Positions 53,807-64,000 of a DNA stretch of 64,000 nt are shown in pieces. The notes beneath the pieces are model-generated. The model saw only the letters and a program-made list of their open reading frames with translations. It did no database searches and had not been told where the DNA came from. Position numbers and translations under genes: made by a program. Every line of letters begins with the position of its first letter. Within the stretch, counting starts at the first letter, position 1. Source of the DNA: Aegilops tauschii subsp. strangulata (lineage: Eukaryota > Streptophyta > Magnoliopsida > Poales > Poaceae); the NCBI RefSeq assembly GCF_002575655.3, contig NC_053037.3, forward strand, positions 452,445,793-452,509,792, given 5' to 3'.

Positions 53807-55544
53807 TGTTGGGGAACGTAGTAATTTCAAAAAAATTCCTACGCACACGCAAGATCATGGTGATGCATAGCAACGAGAGGGGAGAGTGTTGTCCACGTAC
53901 CCTCGTAGACCGAAAGCAGAAGCGTTAACACAACGCGGTTGATGTAGTCGTACGTCTTCACGATCCGACTGGTCAAGTACCGAACGTACAGCACCTCCGA
54001 GTTCAGCACACGTTCAGCTCGATGACGTCCCTCAAACTCCGATCCAGCCGAGTGTTGAGGGAGAGTTTCGTCAGCACGACGGCGTGGTGACAATGATGAT
54101 GTTCTACCGACGCAGGGCTTCGCCTAAGCACCGCTACAATATTATCGAGGTGTAATATGGTGGAGGGGGGCACCGCACACGGCTAAGAGATCAATGATCA
54201 ATTGTGTGTCTAGAGGTGCCTCCCTGCCCCCGTATATAAAGGTGCAAGGGGGGGTTCGGCCGGCCTAAGGGAGAGGCGCGCCAGGAGGAGTCCTACTCCT
54301 ACCGGGAGTAGGACTCCCCCCTTTTCCATGTTGGACTAGGAGAGAAAGGGGGAAGAGGTGGAGGGGAGGAAGGAAAGGGGGGGCGCCGCCCCCCTCTCCT
54401 TGTCCTATTCGGACTGGGGGGGGAGGGGCGCGCGGCCCTGCCCTGGCCTCCTCTCCTCTCTTCCACCTAGGCCCACTAAGGCCCATTAAGTTACCGGGGG
54501 GTTCCGGTAACCTCTCGGTACTCCGAAAAAATCCCGATTTCACCCGGAACACTTCCGATGTCCAAACATAGGCTTCCAATATATCAATCTTTACGTCTCG
54601 ACCATTTCGAGACTCCTCGTCATGTCCGTGATCACATCCGGGACTCCGAACAACCTTTGGTACATCAAAACATATAAACTCATAATATAACTGTCATCGT
54701 AACGTTAAGCGTGCGGACCCTACGGGTTCGAGAACTATGTAGACATGACCGCGACACCTCTCCGGTCAATAACCAATAGCGGAACATGGATGCTCATATT
54801 GGTTCCCACATATTCTACGAAGATCTTTATCGGTCAGACCGCATAACAACATACGTTGTTCCCTTTGTCATCGGTATGTTACTTGCCCGAGATTCGATCG
54901 TCGGTATCTCGATACCTAGTTCAATCTCGTTACCGGCAAGTCTCTTTACTCGTTCCGTAATACATCATCCCGCAACTAACTCATTAGTCACAATGCTTGC
55001 AAGGCTTATAGTGATGTGTATTACTGAGTGGGCCCAGAGATACCTCTCCGACAATCGGAGTGACAAATCCTAATCTCGAAATACGCCAACCCAACAAGTA
55101 CCTTTGGAGACACCTGTAGAGCACCTTTATAATCACCCAGTTACGTTGTGACGTTTGGTAGCACACAAAGTGTTCCTCTGGTAAACGAGAGTTGCATAAT
55201 CTCATAGTCATAGGAACATGTATAAGTCATGAAGAAAGCAATAGCAACATACTAAACAATCGAGTGCTAAGCTAACGAAATGGGTCAAGTCAATCACATC
55301 ATTCTCCTAATGATGTGATCCCGTTAATCAAATAACAACTCATGTCTATGGCTAGGAAACATAACCATCTTTGATCAACGAGCTAGTCAAGTAGAGGCAT
55401 ACTAGTGACACTCTGTTTGTCTATGTATTCACACATGTATTATGTTTCCGGTTAATACAATTCTAGCATGAATAATAAACATTTATCATGATATAAGGAA
55501 ATAAATAATAACTTTATTATTGCCTCTAGGGCATATTTCCTTCA
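53807..55544 (-). repeat. 3' LTR of Copia element 3
   Basis: 1,738 bp, minus-strand orientation, starting TGAAGGAAATATGCCC at 55544 and ending CCCCAACA at 53807. A TTTATATACGGGGGC promoter lies near 54229-54242. Just inside it (55545-55556) minus-strand AAGTGGGAGAC is the polypurine tract. Confidence 0.93.
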
Positions 55545-55572
55545 GTCTCCCACTTGCACTAGAGTCAATAAT

Positions 55573-58500
55573 CTAGATTAAACAGTAATGATTCTTACAC
55601 CCCATGGAGTCTTGGTGCTGATCATGTTTTGCTCGTGGAAGAGGCTTAGTCAACGGGTCTGCAACATTCAGATCCGTATATATCTTGCAAATTTCTATGT
55701 CTCCCACCTGGACTAAATCCCGGATGGAATTGAAGCATCTTTTGATGTGCTTGGTTCTCTTGTGAAATCTAGATTCCTTTGCTAAGGTAATTGCACCAGT
55801 ATTGTCACAAAAGATTTTCATTGGTCCCGATGCACTAGGTATGACACCTAGATCGGATATGAACTCCTTCATCCAGACTCCTTCATTTGCTGCTTCTGAA
55901 GCAGCTATGTACTCCGCTTCACACGTAGATCCCGCCACGACACTTTGCTTAGAACTGCACCAACTGACAGCTCCACCGTTCAATGTAAACACATATCCGG
56001 TTTGCGATTTAGAATCGTCCGGATCAGTGTCAAAGCTTGCATCAACGTAACCATTTACGATGAGCTCTTTGTCACCTCCATAAACGAGAAACATATCCTT
56101 AGTCCTTTTCAGGTATTTCAGGATGTTCTTGACCGCTGTCCAGTGATCCACTCCTGGATTACTTTGGTACCTCCCTGCTAAACTTATAGCAAGGCACACA
56201 TCAGGTATGGTACACAGCATTGCATACATGATAGAGCCTATGGCTGAAGCATAGGGAACATCTTTCATCTTCTCTCTATCTTCCGCAGTGGTCGGGCATT
56301 GAGTCTTACTCAATCTCTCACCTTGTAGTACAGGCAAGAACCCTTTCTTTGCTTGATCCATTTTGAACTTCTTCAAAACTTTGTCAAGGTATGTGCTTTG
56401 TGAAAGTCCAATTAAGCGTCTTGATCTATCTCTATAGATCTTGATGCCCAATATATATGCAGCTTCACCGAGGTCTTTCATTGAAAAACTCTTATTCAAG
56501 TATCCCTTTATGCTATCCAGAAATTCTATATCATTTCCAATCAGCAATATGTCATCCACATATAATATCAGAAATGCTACTCAGCTCCCACTCACTCTCT
56601 TGTAAATACAGGCTTCTCCAAAAATCTGTATAAAACCAAATGCTTTGATCACACTATCAAAGCGTTTATTCCAACTCCGAGAGGCTTGCACCAGTCCATA
56701 AATGGATCGCTGGAGCTTGCACACTTTGTTAGCTCCCTTTGGATCAACAAAACCGTCCGGTTGCATCATATACAACTCTTCTTCCAGAAATCCATTCAGG
56801 AATGCAGTTTTTACATCCATTTGCCAAATTTTATAATCATAAAATGCAGCAATTGCTAACATGATTCGGACAGACTTAAGCATCGCTACGGGTGAGAAGG
56901 TCTCATCGTAGTCAACTCCTTGAACTTGTCGAAAACCTTTTGCAACAAGTCGAGCTTTGTAGACAGTAACATTACCGTCAGCGTCAGTCTTCTTCTTGAA
57001 GATCCATTTATTTTCAATGGCTTGCCGATCATCGGGCAAGTCAACCAAAGTCCATACTTTATTCTCATACATGGATCCCATCTCGGATTTCATGGCCTCA
57101 AGCCATTTTGCGGAATCTGGGCTCACCATCGCTTCTTCATAGTTCGTAGGTTCGTCATGGTCTAGTAACATAACCTCCAGAACAGGATTACCGTACCACT
57201 CTGGTGCGGATCTTAATCTGGTTGACCTACGAGGTTCAGTAATAACTTGATCTGAAGTTTCATGATCATTATCATTAACTTCCTCACTAATTGGTGTAGG
57301 TGTCGCAGAAACTGATTTCTGTGATGATCTACTTTCCAATAAGGGAGCAGGTACAGTTACCTCATCAAGTTCTACTTTCCTCCCACTCACTTCTTTCGAG
57401 AGAAACTCCTTCTCTAGAAAGGATCCATTCTTAGCAACGAATGTCTTGCCTTCGGATCTGTGATAGAAGGTGTACCCAACAGTCTCCTTTGGGTATCCTA
57501 TGAAGACACATTTCTCCGATTTAGGTTCGAGCTTATCAGGTTGAAGTTTCTTCACATAAGCATCACAACCCCAAACTTTAAGATACGACAACTTTGGTTT
57601 CTTGCCAAACCATAGTTCATAAGGTGTCGTTTCAACGGATTTTGATGGTGCCCTATTTAGAGTGAATGCAGCCGTCTCTAAAGCATAACCCCAAAACGAT
57701 AGCGGTAAATCAGTAAGAGACATCATAGATCGCACCATATCTAGTAAAGTACGATTACTACGTTCGGACACACCATTACGTTGTGGTGTTCCGGGTGGCG
57801 TGAGTTGCGAAACTATTCCGCATTGTTTCAAATGTAGGCCAAACTCGTAACTCAAATATTCTCCTCCATGATCTGATCGTAGAAACTTTATTTTCTTGTT
57901 ACGATGATTTTCAACTTCGCTCTGAAATTCTTTGAACTTTTCAAATGTTTCAGACTTATGTTTCATTAAGTAGATATACCCATATCTGCTCAAATCATCT
58001 GTGAAGGTGAGAAAATAACGATATCCGCCACGAGCCTCAATATTCATCGGACCACATACATCTGTATGTATGATTTCCAACAAATTAGTTGCTCTCTCCA
58101 TAGTACCGGAGAACGGTGTTTTAGTCATCTTGCCCATGAGACACGGTTCGCAAGTACCAAGTGATTCATAATCAAGTGATTCCAAAAGTCCATCATTATG
58201 GAGTTTCTTCATGCGCTTTACACCGATATGACCTAAACGGCAGTGCCACAAATAAGTTGCACTATCATTATCAACTCTGCATCTTTTGGCTTCGACATTA
58301 TGAATGTGTGTGTCACTACTACCGACATATAGACCACTCTTCAAGGGTGCATGACCATAAAAGATATTATTCATATAAATAGAACAACCATTATTCTCTG
58401 ATTTAAATGAATAACCGTCTCGCATCAAACAAGATCCAGATATAATGTTCATGCTCAACGCTGGCACCAAATAACAATTATTTAGGTCTAATACTAATCC

Positions 58501-59556
58501 CGAAGGTAGATGTAGAGGTAGTGTGCCGACGGCGATCACATCGTCTTTGGAACCATTTCCCACGCGCATCGTCACCTCGTCCTTAACCAATCTTCGCTTA
58601 ATCCGTAGCCCCTCTTTCGAGTTGCAAATATTAGCAACAGAACCAATATCAAATACCCAGGTGCTACTGCGAGCATTAGTAAGGTACACATCAATAACAT
58701 GTATATCACATATACCTTTGTTCACCTTGCCATCCTTCTTATCCGCCAAATACTTGGGGCAGTTCCGCTTCAAGTGACCAGTCTGCTTGCAGTAGAAGCA
58801 CTCAGTCTCAGGCTTAGGTCCAGACTTGGGTTTCTTCTCCTGAACAGTAACTTGCTTGCTGTTCTTCTTGAAGTTCCCCTTCTTCTTCCCTTTGCCCTTT
58901 TTCTTGAAACTAGTGGTCTTATTGACCATCAACACTTGATGCTCCTTTTTTATTTCTACCTCCGCTGCCTTTAGCATTGCGAAGAGCTCGGGAATTGTCT
59001 TATTCATCCCTTGCATGTTATAGTTCATCACGAAGCTCATGTAGCTTGGTGGCAGTGATTGAAGAATTCTGTCAATGACGCTATCATCCGGAAGATTAAC
59101 TCCCAGTTGAATCAAGTGATTGTTATACCCAGACATTTTGAGTATATGCTCACTGACAGAACTATTCTCCTCCATCTTGCAGCTGCAGAACTTATTGGAG
59201 ACTTCATATCTCTCAATCCGGGCATTTGCTTGAAATATTAACTAAAACTCCTGGAACATCTCATATGCTCCATGACGTTCAAAACGTTGTTGAAGTCCCG
59301 GTTCTAAGCCGTAAAGCATGGCACACTGAACTATCGAGTAGTCATCAGCTTTGCTCTGCCAGACGTTCATAACATCTGGTGTTGCTCCTGCAGCAGGTTT
59401 GGCACCTAGCGGTGCTTCCAGGATATAATTCTTCTGTGCAGCAATGAGGATAATCCTCAAGTTATGGACCCAGTCCGTGTAATTGCTACCATCATCTTTC
59501 AACTTTGCTTTCTCAAGGAACGCATTAAAATTCAACGGAACAACAGCACGGGCCAT
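55573..59556 (-). pseudogene. gag-pol: Copia polyprotein of element 3, two in-frame stops
   Basis: ATG at 59556, terminal stop at 55573-55575. Stops at 59242-59244 (TAG, in gag) and 56581-56583 (TGA, in RT just before YVDD) are the only breaks. The gag CCHC knuckle CFYCKQTGHLKRNC lies near 58800-58760. The protease reads WVFDIGSVANIC, with Ile where Thr is usual in D-T/S-G. The integrase has an HHCC finger (WHCRLGH...CEPCLMGK), then Asp in IHTDVCGP, Asp in RSDHGGEY and Glu in VSERSNRTLL. RT motifs are WIFKKKTDADG, VKTAFLNGFLEEELY, then ILYVDDILLIG after the TGA. RNase H follows (GYVDASFD, AGSTCEAEYIAASEA, KIFCDNTGAI). Its usual role is making, copying and inserting the element's cDNA. Confidence 0.93.
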
Positions 59557-60797
59557 CTATCTACAATTAACATAGACAAGCAAGATACTATTAGGTACTA
59601 AGTTCATGATAAATTCAAGTTCAATTAATCATATTACTTAAGAAGTCCCACTTAGATAGACATCTCTCTAATCATCAAATTGATTACGTGATCCAAATCA
59701 ACTAAACCATAACCGATCATCACGTGAAATGGATTAGTTTTCAATGGTGAACATCACTATGTTGATCATATCTACTATATGATTCACGCTCGACCTTTCG
59801 GTCTCAGTGTTCCGAGGCCATATCTGCATATGCTAGGCACGTCAAGTTTAACCTGAGTATTCCGCGTGTGCAGCTGTTTTGCACCCGTTGTATTTGAACG
59901 TAGAGCCTATCACACCCGATCATCACGTGGTGTCTCAGCACGAAGAACTTTCGCAATGGTGCATACTCAGGGATAACACTTTTATCTTGAAATTTTAGTG
60001 AGAGATCATCTTATAATGCTACCGTCAATCAAAGCAAGATAAGATGCATAAAAGATAAACATCACATGCAATCAATATAAGTGATATGATATAGCCATCA
60101 TCATCTTGTGCTTGTGATCTCCATCTCCGAAGCACCGTCATGATCACCATCGTCACCGGCGCGACACCTTGATCTCCATCGTAGCATCGTTGTCGTCTCG
60201 CCAACTATTGCTTTTACGACTATCGCTACCGCTTAGTGATAAAGTAAAACAATTACATGGCGATTGCATTTCATACAATAAAGCGACAACCATATGGCTC
60301 CTGCCAGTTGCCGATAACTCGGTTACAAAACATGATCATCTCATACAATAAAATATAGCATCATGTCTTGACCATATCACATCACAACATGCCCTGCAAA
60401 AACAAGTTAGACGTCCTCTACTTTGTTGTTGCAAGTTTTACGTGGCTGCTACGGGCTTAGTAAGAACCGTTCTTACCTACGCATCAAAACCACAATGATA
60501 GTTTGTCAAGTTTGTGCTGTTTTAACCTTCGCAAGGACCGGGCGTAGCCACACTCGGTTCAACTAAAGTGAGAGAGACAGACACCCGCCAGTCACCTTTA
60601 AGCATCGAGTGCTCGCAACGGTGAAACCAGTCTCGCGTAAGCGTACGCGTAATGTCGGTCCGGGCCGCTTCATCTCACAATACCGCCGAACCAAAGTATG
60701 ACATGCTAGTAAGCAGTATGACTTATATCGCCCACAACTCACTTGTGTTCTACTCGTGCATATAACATCAACGCATAAAACCAGGCTCGGATGCCAC
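59557..60797 (-). other. Leader of Copia element 3, with PBS
   Basis: Non-coding leader of about 1.2 kb between PBS and gag. The PBS on the minus strand is TGGCATCCGAGCC (60784-60796), next to the LTR. It resembles the usual initiator-Met primer site TGGTATCAGAGC with two differences. The same variant is present in element 4. Confidence 0.75.
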
Positions 60798-62530
60798 TGT
60801 TAGGGAACGTAGTAATTTCAAAAAAATTCCTACGCACACGCAAGATCATGGTGATGCATAGCAACGAGAGGGGAGAGTGTGTCCACGTACCCTCGTAGAC
60901 CGAAAGCGGAAGCGTTAACACAACGCGGTTGATGTAGTCGTACGTCTTCACGATCCGACCGATCAAGTACCGAACGTACGGCACCTTCGAGTTCAGCACA
61001 CGTTCAGCTCGATGACGTCCCTCGAACTCCGATCCAGCCGAGTGTTGAGGGAGAGTTTCGTCAGCACGACGGCGTGGTGACAATGATGATGTTCTACCGA
61101 CGCAGGGCTTCGCCTAAGCACCGCTACGATATTATCGAGGTGTAATATGGTGGAGGGGGGCACCGCACACGGCTAAGAGATCAATGATCAATTGTGTGTC
61201 TAGAGGTGCCCCCTGCCCCCGTATATAAAGGTGCAAGGGGGGTTCGGCCGGCCTAAGGGAGAGGCGCGCCAGGAGGAGTCCTACTCCTACCGGGAGTAGA
61301 ACTCCCCCCTTTTCCATGTTGGACTAGGAGAGAAAGGGGGAAGAGGTGGAGGGGAGGAAGGAAAGGGGGCGCGCCGCCCCCCTCTCCTTGTCCTATTCGG
61401 ACTGGGGGGGAGGGGCGCGCGGCCCTGCCCTGGCCTCCTCTCCTCTCTTCCACCTAGGCCACTAAGGCCCATTAAGTTACCGGGGGGTTCCGGTAACCTC
61501 TCGGTACTCCAGAAAAATCCCGATTTCACCCGGAACACTTCCGATGTCCAAACATAGGCTTCCAATATATCAATCTTTACGTCTCGACCATTTCGAGACT
61601 CCTCGTCATGTCCGTAATCACATCCGGGACTCCGAACAACCTTCGGTACATCAAAACATATAAACTCATAATATAACTGTCATCGTAACGTTAAGCGTGC
61701 GGACCCTACGGGTTCGAGAACTATGTAGACATGACCGAGACACCTCTCCGGTCAATAACCAATAGCGGAACCTAGATGCTCATATTGGTTCCCACATATT
61801 CTACGAAGATCTTTATCGGTCAGACCGCATAACAACATACGTTGTTCCCTTTGTCATCGGTATGTTACTTGCCCGAGATTCGATCGTCGGTATCTCGATA
61901 CCTAGTTCAATCTCGTTACCGGCAAGTCTCTTTACTCGTTCCGTAATACATCATCCCGCAACTAACTCATTAGTCACAATGCTTGCAAGGCTTATAGTGA
62001 TGTGTATTACTGAGTGGGCCCAGAGATACCTCTCCGACAATCGGAGTGACAAATCCTAATCTCGAAATACGCCAACCCAACAAGTACCTTTGGAGACACC
62101 TGTAGAGCACCTTTATAATCACCCAGTTACGTTGTGCCGTTTGGTAGCACACAAAGTGTTCCTCTGGTAAACGGGAGTTGCATAATCTCATAGTCATAGG
62201 AACATGTATAAGTCATGAAAAAAGCAATAGCAACATACTAAACGATCGAGTGCTAAGCTAACGAAATGGGTCAAGTCAATCACATCATTCTCCTAATGAT
62301 GTGATCCCGTTAATCAAATAACAACTCATGTCTATGGCTAGGAAACATAACCATCTTTGATCAACGAGCTAGTCAAGTAGAGGCATACTAGTGACACTCT
62401 GTTTGTCTATGTATTCACACATGTATTATGTTTCCGGTTAATACAATTCTAGCATGAATAATAAACATTTATCATGATATAAGGAAATAAATAATAACTT
62501 TGTTATTGCCTCTAGGGCATATTTCCTTCA
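60798..62530 (-). repeat. 5' LTR of Copia element 3
   Basis: 1,733 bp. It starts TGAAGGAAATATGCCC at 62530 and ends CCCTAACA at 60798 on the minus strand. TTTATATACGGGGGC at about 61219-61232 is the promoter TATA region. Confidence 0.93.
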
Positions 62531-62998
62531 GTACAGTGACTCGGTCTCCTCGGTGGACGACTCGTCATCTGAGTGGACGACGGTCACGCCATCGGACGCC
62601 GGTTCAAGTTCCGCACCATTGATGAAGCCTATGAACGCACGCTTCACGGTGGGCTGAACCCGGGCAGGGCTTGCACGCTGAGCCGTCTCGACGAGGTCGG
62701 TGCAGATGTCCGGCTCAGGGCCCGATTCGCCGATCTTGCCGATGAAGACATGAATTCCTCCAAAGGGGACCCGGTACCCGTACTCGATTGAGCTGGCCTC
62801 GGGGCCCCAGCCTACGTCGGCGATGTAGAGCTTGCCGCAACGACTCTTGGTCATCCGGCCCACGGCGTATCCCTTAAGCCCTTCGAAATTGCCCTTCAAG
62901 AACTCGAAACCATCGCGCGATAGCCCCACGGTGGGCGCCAACTGTCGTGGAATTGTCATGGCAGATGTCCTAGCGAAAGGACTTAGTCGTGGAGCCAT
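62531..62998 (-). pseudogene. gag: gag start of Gypsy element 2 (N-terminal part)
   Basis: Starts at ATG 62998 inside the 5' LTR, reads through the LTR end and PBS (residues QLAPTVG), then RDGFEFLKGNFEGLKGYAVG and YRVPFGGIHVFIGKIG to ESLY at the Copia insertion. The frame resumes at 53806 (QLQDGQFGG). Element 1 has the same start and frame. No stop within this part. Confidence 0.75.
62923..62941 (-). other. Primer-binding site of Gypsy element 2
   Basis: Minus-strand TTGGCGCCCACCGTGGGGC, one base inside the LTR border, identical to element 1. Confidence 0.75.
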
Positions 62999-63081
62999 CG
63001 CAATGGGTTAGCATAAAGGGGTTAAACCGGACAAGGGACACGAGAGTTTTATACTAGTTCGGCCCCTTACGATGAAGGTAA
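62943..63081 (-). repeat. 5' LTR of Gypsy element 2, remnant
   Basis: The 139 bp match the end of the LTR at 41229-41367 with six differences. It is cut after CGATGAAGGTAA by the next Copia LTR. Confidence 0.88.
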
Positions 63082-64000
63082 TGTTGGGGAACATAGCAGA
63101 AATTCAAAATTTTCTACGCATCACCAAGATCAATCTATGGAGTTTACTAGCAACGAGAGGGAAGGAGTGCATCTACATACCCTTGTAGATCGCGAGCGGA
63201 AGCGTTCAAGAGAACGGGGTTGATGGAGTCGTACTCGTCGTGATCCAAATCACCGATGATCCTAGCGCCGAACGGACGGCACCTCCGCGTTCAACACACG
63301 TACGGAGCAGCGACGTCTCCTCCTTCTTGATCCAGCAAGGGGCGAGGAGAGGTTGATGGAGATCCAGCAGCACAATGGCGTGGTGGTGGAAGTAGCGGGA
63401 TTCCAACAGGGCTTCGCCAAGCGCTGCGGGAGGAGGGAGATGTGTCACGGGAGGGAGAGGGAGGCGCCAGGGCTTAGGGTATTGCTGCCCTCCCTCCCCC
63501 CACTATATATAGGGCCAAGAGAGAGGGGGCGCAGCCTTGGCCCTTCCTCCAAGGAAGGGTGCGGCCAGGGAGGAGTCCATCCTCCCCAAGGCACCTAGGA
63601 GGTGCCTTCCCCCTTTAGGACTCTCCCTTTATCTTATCTCTTGGCGCATGGGCCTCTTGGGGCTGGTTCCCTTGGCCCATATAGGCCAAGGCGCACACCC
63701 CACAGCCCATGTGGCCCCCCGGGGCATGTGGACCTCTTGGTGGACCCCCGGACCCCTTTCGGCACTCCCGGTACAATACCGATAATGCGCGAAACCTTTC
63801 CGGCGACCAAAACAAGACTTCCCATATATAAATCTTTACCTCCGGACCATTCCGGAACTCCTCGTGACGTCCGGGATCTCATCCGGGACTCCGAACAACT
63901 TTCGGGTTACCGCATACTAATATCTCTACAACCCTAGCGTCACCGAACCTTAAGTGTGTAGACCCTACGGGTTCGGGAGACACGCAGACATGACCGAGAC
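63082..64000 (-). mobile_element. Copia LTR, element 5, runs off the window
   Basis: Starts TGTTGGGGAACATAGCAG on the plus strand, so it is the end of a minus-strand LTR. It shares layout with the element 3 LTR (CTTGTAGATCGCGAGCGGAAG, a GCTTCGCC block, TATATATAGGG near 63502-63512, GACCCTACGGGTTCGGGAGA near 63961) but belongs to a different subfamily. It is inserted in the Gypsy element 2 LTR; GGTAA (63077-63081) may be half of the target duplication. Confidence 0.8.

Larger units (their letters stand above)
53807..62530 (-). mobile_element. Copia LTR retrotransposon, element 3 (complete, Angela/BARE-like)
   Basis: LTRs at both ends (53807-55544 and 60798-62530), target duplication GTACA at 53802-53806 and 62531-62535, 8,724 bp in all. 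One polyprotein frame of 1,328 codons (59556-55573) has only two stops and no shift. Gag, protease, integrase, RT, RNase H is the Copia order. LTRs differ by roughly 23 substitutions plus a few indels over about 1,735 bp by eye (about 1.3%). It sits inside gag of Gypsy element 2. The Angela/BARE name rests on the typical LTR (TGAAGGAAATATGCCCTAG start, long U3) and is an inference. Confidence 0.95.

Noticed and set aside
54265..54579. Frames inside the Copia LTRs
   Set aside because: They differ between the two LTR copies by indels and lie in U3/R non-coding sequence.

Overview
The window looks like intergenic DNA of a large-genome grass, most likely a Triticeae species (wheat, barley or Aegilops). 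This is inferred from dense nested LTR retrotransposons, Angela/BARE-like Copia elements, grass-type CACTA transposons and MITEs. I see no rRNA gene, CRISPR array or bacterial-style operon. Almost every coding region belongs to a transposable element (TE). The exceptions that may be host genes or captured fragments are a short repeat protein (2540-3265, minus) and possibly a GRF zinc-finger gene (22484-23176, minus).

Layout. 1-3788: repeat-rich DNA with a minus-strand gene for a protein of four 31-residue repeats. 3789-14432: complete Gypsy element 1 (plus strand, 519-bp LTRs, TSD ACTAT), lacking RNase H and integrase, with a spliced antisense gene in its 3' half. 14433-18504: MITEs, a candidate Helitron end, GC-rich leader. 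18505-22023: nearly intact spliced TNP2-type CACTA transposase gene (plus), facing the GRF gene (minus). 23590-27593: right arm and terminus of a CACTA element (CACTA A), full of tandem arrays. 27594-28103: LTR piece (element 6). 28104-29429 and 40125-41228: halves of an old Copia element (element 4, minus), split by a complete 10.7-kb CACTA element (CACTA B, 29430-40124, TSD ATC). 41229-53806 and 62531-63081: Gypsy element 2 (minus), same family as element 1, with RNase H and integrase, split by complete Copia element 3 (53807-62530, TSD GTACA). 63082-64000: end of another Copia LTR (element 5) inserted in element 2's LTR.

Order of events from nesting: Copia 4 is oldest. CACTA B, element 6 and Gypsy 2 landed in it. 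CACTA A landed in element 6. Copia 3 and Copia 5 landed in Gypsy 2. LTR divergence counted by eye agrees: about 4% for Gypsy 2 over 139 bp, against about 1.3% for Gypsy 1 and Copia 3.

The most interesting system is the Gypsy family of elements 1 and 2 (Tat-like by domain layout). Besides gag-pol it carries its own antisense transcription unit: a TATAAATA box, a 5'-UTR intron with GTGAGT donor, and six coding exons whose junctions match between two diverged copies. The family also keeps a TAG codon at the same place between protease and reverse transcriptase in both copies, and a gag reading frame that starts inside the LTR and runs through the primer-binding site. All positions, splice sites and counts here are by-eye readings.
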